Positions 58,742 to 64,000 of a DNA stretch of 64,000 bases are shown in pieces. A program made the position numbers and the translations under genes. The notes below the pieces were generated by a model, which saw nothing but the letters and a program-made list of their open reading frames with translations, did not search any database and had not been told where the DNA came from. Within the stretch, counting starts at the first letter, position 1. Every line of letters starts with the position of its first letter. Location of the stretch: contig JABBOT010000036.1 in the NCBI GenBank assembly GCA_016165875.1, positions 479,788 to 543,787 of the forward strand, in the 5' to 3' direction. The DNA is from Acanthopleura granulata (Eukaryota > Mollusca > Polyplacophora > Chitonida > Chitonidae).

Positions 58742-59627
58742 ATATCATCCAAGCAAATTTATTACATTTGGAAACTTACCTAATATAGGGTTTGTGATAC
58801 ATAAACAACTGAACCTTGTAATGTAACTGTTTTCTTTATAAGTGGTTTTAAACCTTAAAAAATATGCGAAGACCAGGAAGGAATCAAATCGTTCACCTTT
58901 TGCGCCATTTCGCTTGGAAGGCACGCATGTTACCTTTCTACCACGGAAAACAACGAGTTACCAGACTTGAGTTATTCTAACGAATACTCATACCCAATTA
59001 ATTTTTGACAATTCATTTCTTTTCCACTGCGATAAGCACCTTAAACTCTCTACCACGATGGCAGAAAAAATTTGGTTCGCGTAATCATATTTGTTATTCT
59101 GATGGGCATTCTCTCAGGAAGACCCCACAAGATGACAAAATTTGCTTTTGACCTGACTTTATTTTAGTCTTCTGATAAAACAATAGACATGACTCACAAG
59201 ACGCCATCTCATTTTTTCTCTTTGAATTCAATTAATTTTTTACTCTAATGCACCATCGTGTGAAGCATTCTTCCCTAGCTGCTAGTTGTACCTTCACCCT
59301 GCTATACTGTGGTATTCGACCACCTACTTGTCACCGATTTCGTGCGTTTGTTCCCTCAGTATATTCAATGATTGACCACTCTGTAGTAATCACAATGTGC
59401 TCGTTGTGTGACGACTAAACCTTGGCTCTCCGCACGGCCTACTCCTGTCATTTTAATAGTATGTATATTTATAGTAATACTGAAGATGTATTAGTTTTGG
59501 AATGAACAAGTTTAGAAGCTTCTTTCTCGATTATAATTGTTAGATGATTTCCTTCAAATTCTTGTCGAATTCTATGTCACACATTAAGACATAATGCATT
59601 GAATAATCACTGGTGCAAATGGTATAT

Positions 59628-59662
59628 ATATGATTATATATATATATATATATATATATAAT
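59628..59662. repeat. (TA)n microsatellite
   Basis: Short interrupted TA run. Confidence 0.85.
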
Positions 59663-60179
59663 TCGGTTTCCTCATTGAGCTAATAACACACATCGATCGG
59701 AAGTAGGTTTTCAAGTTTTCAATTCCAAAAATACGAAGACCAAGCTTTGAAAGCTGGACAGATATAATGACTACGGTGTAATTAATGCAGATCCTCTCTC
59801 GTATACAATAAATCTACCTACCTGTAATCAGCAGTCAGCAGCAGTATGTATGTCAAGTATAAAGCGCGTCGTAGACACAACTGTGGCAGATCGACTCAAT
59901 GCGGTGTCAGTATAATCCCAGTGTCAGCACACATCGCTCGTATGAAAATAGCATGTCCAAGAAAAAAAACTTTTCACGCGCTAGCCAGTTCTGGCTTGTG
60001 CACACATGCTACTTTCTGTTTGTGGACTGCCACTACCTGTACCTGTACATATACAAATGCCGCTCTAAGTATAGGTAACCATGTAATGGTTCATGCAGCA
60101 TGAGTGCTCAGGGAACCCATGTAATGAAAAAAGTTACTCTTAGAGTGATCTAATAAACAACTTAGGAACTCATTAGTTA

Positions 60180-61090
60180 ATCTTCTTACTGACTGTTAAT
60201 GGGTCAGGTGATAGTCTGGCTGACTGGTCCTTATCTTGGTAACTGCGATAATGAATGTTCACAGGTCAGGTATTAACATCACTCACTTTTCACAGTTCTG
60301 GTAATAATCTTACTTACTAGCCTTAGCTCTGGTGACAGACTTACTGACTATTAACAGTTCTGTTAATAACCTTGAGACTGGTCATCAGTTCTGGTAATAC
60401 ACTTAGTGACTGTTTTCAGTTGAGCTAATGGTCTTACTGACTTGTTTACATTTGTGGTAATAGTCTTCCTGACTGTTCACGTCATAGTTTAACTGACTCT
60501 ACACAGTTCTGGTAATACTGTCACTGACTCTTCACAGATGTGGTAGCAATCTCACTGACTCTTCATAGTTGTCGTAACAATCTCACTGACTCTTCACAGT
60601 TCTGTTAACAGCCTGACAGACTCTTCACAGTTGTGGTTATAGTCTCTTCTGACTCGTATCGGTTGTGGTAATAGTCTTACTCACTGTTCACAGGTGTGGT
60701 AACAGTCTCTCTGGCTCTTTACAGTTGTGGTAATAGTTTTACCTACTGTTTAGGTAATAGTCTTACTTACTGTTCACAGCTCTGACAATATTGTTACTGA
60801 GTCCTCACACATATGGTAACAGTCTCACTGACTTCACAGCTGTGGTAATAGTCTTACTGACTGTTCACAGTTCTCGTAATAGTCTTACTTACTGTTCACA
60901 GCTCTGACAATATTGTTACTGAGTCCTCACACATATGGTAACAGTCTCACTGACTTCACAGCTGTGGTAATAGTCTTACTGACTGTTCACAGTTGTGGTA
61001 ACTGTCTCACTGACTCTTCACTCTTGTGGCAATAGTTTTACTTACTGTACACAGTCCAGGTAATACTCTTACTGGTTATTCACACTTTGG
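60180..61090. repeat. Diverged ~30-bp minisatellite, long allele (D3 copy 2)
   Basis: About 30 units of the same TTCACAG...GGTAATAG...CTTACTGAC motif as 56430-56725. Inside it a 122-bp four-unit block (from 60761) is repeated from 60883 with almost no change. Confidence 0.85.
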
Positions 61091-62110
61091 CTAATATATG
61101 TACTTGTGGTACAGTAATTCGGTAATTATGGGTTTCAGTATGGACTGATTGCGCGATTGGCAATGTAGCCTAAGAGTGTGGGATCCAGCTATTCAATGAT
61201 ATATAAGATATTTGTCCCAAGAAGTTATGTCTCCAATACCGTACATCTATGAAAATTCTGGAATTAAAAGCTCGATATTTCAAGAAAGCTATAGTTAATA
61301 AAATATAAAAGAATTAAAATTTTGAAGTAGACTGACGTTAGCAAGAACAATTAGCCGATGGAGATCGCAGCACACCGACGAGTGTCGCAGTATTTATCTG
61401 TCGGGTCTGCTGATTTAACCTTCGTCTGATATGGAGAGGATATCCAGATGTGTTTTTACAGAGAAACATGTAAAGGTATTAACTGGCACTGCATGCCCTA
61501 CAGCGGATGATTAGTCTCCCAGGTGACGTCACCAGACTAGTCTCAGCACGCCCAAGCGGACTTTCAAGGTCAATTTAAAAAACTTTTGGAAAAGTAATTT
61601 AAGAAAAAAAAATATGACTTGCTTTTATATGTAAATTTAAATTCAAAATGAACTAAGGGTAACATTTTATGTGACACTATGATCAATACAAATTGCGCAG
61701 AAATATTAAACATATATGAGATTCTGTTATCGGAGTATTTCCAACCTTTTCATGCCACCTTGCTGTTAAGATACACACGATTTGACACGATTATAGCTCT
61801 TTAAATCAGATGACTATAACGGAACGTCATGCCTCTGTTGAGTCTTCACGGCCACATCTAATGGTGTGGACGATTGTTACAATCAGGCTGAGAAGACGTC
61901 TTTTCCTATGACAAACTGTGTAATTACACCTATAAATTTTGTAGGCCTGTCCTATATGATCATGTAAAACTCTGGTCTACCTGCCGAATTATCAGCGCTC
62001 AATCACGTGGCGAACTCATGACCTCTGTCCTTACCACAAATGTGAGTTCAGAGTGATCATGCAATGTCAATCTGTCAAGGGGAGTTAGATAAGCCTGTTG
62101 TCGGGCAAAA

Positions 62111-63914
62111 AAGTACGGAAATAGTACACGAAACTGGGGACTGACAACAGCATGGGTAAACACCTGTACAATGCTGTCCTTGGCAGTGGTTCCAGTACTG
62201 GCAGGCCACAGGGTGTAGTTACTACCTGATCGCCTCCTTTCTTGAGTTACCATGTTATTGTCTCTGAACCATCAGGTTGATTAAAAGTTTTAACTCACAC
62301 AGTATCGCCGTCCGTTACTTTTTGGCACCAATAACGCATCCGAATATCTCTCGTTTCGTTGTGATGGCTAAGTGAGATTTTCAATGTTTCAGTGTTCCAG
62401 TGGCTTTTATATATACCCTCCCCTCCCTCCGTAAAATATATCAACATACTTCTGGTAAGTGGACTCCAGAAGGATGATGCAGTGATTTGGGAGATTTCCT
62501 TTCCCACTTCTATATTACTTTAATTTTGTATTACATGGACACATAAAACAGCGCACGTTTGAAATGACGTACTTCCTCTTCAATGAACTTGCTGTAAACA
62601 CTAATCAACACAGGCCATTGTAATCTGGAGATTTATCTTTGACGTTTACGTTTGTCTGGTAGAGTTACGTTATTTATTAACTGGAAATAAACTCCAGTCG
62701 TGACGTCACACTATTGCTTGAACTGTCTCTTATTTCTTTAAGAGTGGGCAGATGGCAGTTGGCGCTGGTGAGTTGTTAGTAAGACAATTGTGCAGTACTT
62801 GAGCGGATATTGCTCTATGTTTACTGCCGAACTGGGTTTCCATCCTATGTACATGTGTACGAGATTCTACGTCCCACGTTTATCCTACTGAGCTGCCCGA
62901 ACATAGCGAAACATTTTATCTGTGAAACAAATCGTATGGTAACTGCGTTAATCTTAAAGTTAAAAAAGTTCTTTCTTTCTTAACGATGAATATTACCCTG
63001 TATGCTTGTAGACAGGTGTAATGATGCTAGTCTATAAAAGGAAATATAATCACCGTGTGGATTCTCTTAAAAGTGGTAGGAAAGGGAAAGAATTCAAATC
63101 CAAACTGTAAACAATTAATTAATAATTAAACTTTTAATAAGTATATATAAAGAAAACAATCGCTTAAATCTTATAGATAATGAAGTTAACATACTATTTA
63201 TTTACATTTAAAATCGGATGCAATCTAAAGACCATGAACCTTTGAATTTTCCTTTGAATTTGGTTTGTACGCCGGCGACAAGTTTGTTTCATTTCTATGT
63301 TGTTGTAATAATATTTCGTGCGGACAGAAATCTAAAAACAGCAGGCTAAATAATCTTTCCCGCACACTTTGGGTGCTCTTACTGAAGTGATATATTCTAT
63401 CGCTGGTAACAGAAATAATGCTCACAGGCAGCGTAAGCTACAAATTTTGCTTCTGTCCTTGAAATTAAAGCCTAAACAATCTTCTCAGCACAAATTGCCA
63501 ACTCCTTTTATTTTAACACTGGTTGGGCAACCTTAAGACAACCACTGATACATCTAACCAAGTTTGCCGATGTGCACGATGAATATCACCGAGCATTTAC
63601 ATTTACAAATCGAATTCACATTTATTTGCATAACGCTTTCACAAAGTGATCGTAAGTTGATCGTAAAGTTCGCCTCTTCCAAAAAGGGATTGTAAGCCAC
63701 GATCGTCGTAACCTACAATCCAAAATAGCAGTCGATATCACCCAGTTGTAAATATTTACAATCGCGCTAAACTAACTCTGAGGTCGGGTACAAATACTTG
63801 TCTTAGGTAGCCTGATTTGCATATTTCCACAAAAGTACCCGCATATGTAAAACTACACCGAAGCTTTCAGAGGTAGGTTTGTGTACTAATAATTGTACAT
63901 GCTTGCAATTGTTT
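62111..63914. other. Non-coding
   Basis: No gene, RNA or repeat recognised. Confidence 0.4.
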
Positions 63915-64000
63915 TAATATATGGAGAGAGAGTGGGGGAGAGAAAGAGAGAGGCAGAGAGAGAGTGGGGGGAGAGGAAGAGAGAGGCAGAGAGAGAGTGG
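63915..64000. repeat. GA-rich tandem repeat, cut by the window edge
   Basis: AGAGAGAGTGGGGG and AGAGAGGCAGAGAGAGAGTG blocks alternate with a period near 40 bp and continue beyond 64000. Confidence 0.9.

Larger units (their letters stand above)
57630..62110. repeat. Local duplication D3, copy 2
   Basis: See 53440-57620. This copy lacks the 34-bp minisatellite but has a threefold larger ~30-bp minisatellite. Confidence 0.8.

Overview
This is a repeat-rich, intron-rich stretch of animal nuclear DNA with no prokaryotic-style gene packing. Four tRNA-headed SINE copies (best at 2690-2940) have the shape I associate with the conserved SINE family of bivalve and gastropod genomes, so a mollusc is the likeliest source. 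That assignment rests on recalled family similarity and was not tested. No complete host gene lies in the window. Host coding sequence appears as many isolated 99-bp exons on the minus strand, each encoding one 33-residue ankyrin repeat in phase 0. They run from 43473 down to 5696; an additional half-repeat exon in another phase lies at 4581-4654.

Left part (1-11311): a LINE reverse-transcriptase tail split by a tRNA-like SINE, a mollusc-type SINE, three minus-strand ankyrin exons (4581-6372, including a likely C-terminal cap repeat), and two decayed copies of one LINE (8641-9888 and 10700-11308). The second LINE copy is the landing site of a complete 5.18-kb PIF/Harbinger DNA transposon (11312-16489). 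This element has about 296-bp terminal inverted repeats, a TAA target duplication and both Harbinger genes. A plus-strand MADF/BESS DNA-binding gene and a minus-strand DDE nuclease gene are interlocked: each gene's terminal exon lies inside an intron of the other.

Middle part (16493-43500): scattered ankyrin exons, a LINE palm relic, and a DIRS-type retroelement relic (23868-25925) holding a 27-bp minisatellite. A segmental duplication follows (copy 1 about 26430-33555, copy 2 about 36937-43474). Between the two copies sits a tandem array of seven ankyrin exon-plus-intron cassettes (33556-36600). Five cassettes are intact. Two share the same 68-bp and 5-bp deletions, which shows that a two-cassette dimer was copied as one 845-bp block. 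The duplication breakpoint falls inside an ankyrin exon. Other exons in the two copies have lost splice sites, shifted frame or been deleted.

Right part (43475-64000): mostly non-coding. It holds a palindromic low-order repeat, a TA microsatellite, stepwise duplications (45.9/47.6 kb, 47.0/52.5 kb, 53.4/57.6 kb), several minisatellites with internal palindromes or higher-order structure, and a frameshifted type-B DNA polymerase fragment of the kind carried by Polinton/Maverick-like elements. Exon boundaries were read by eye from GT/AG sites, phase and repeat length. Transcript connections between exons are inference.
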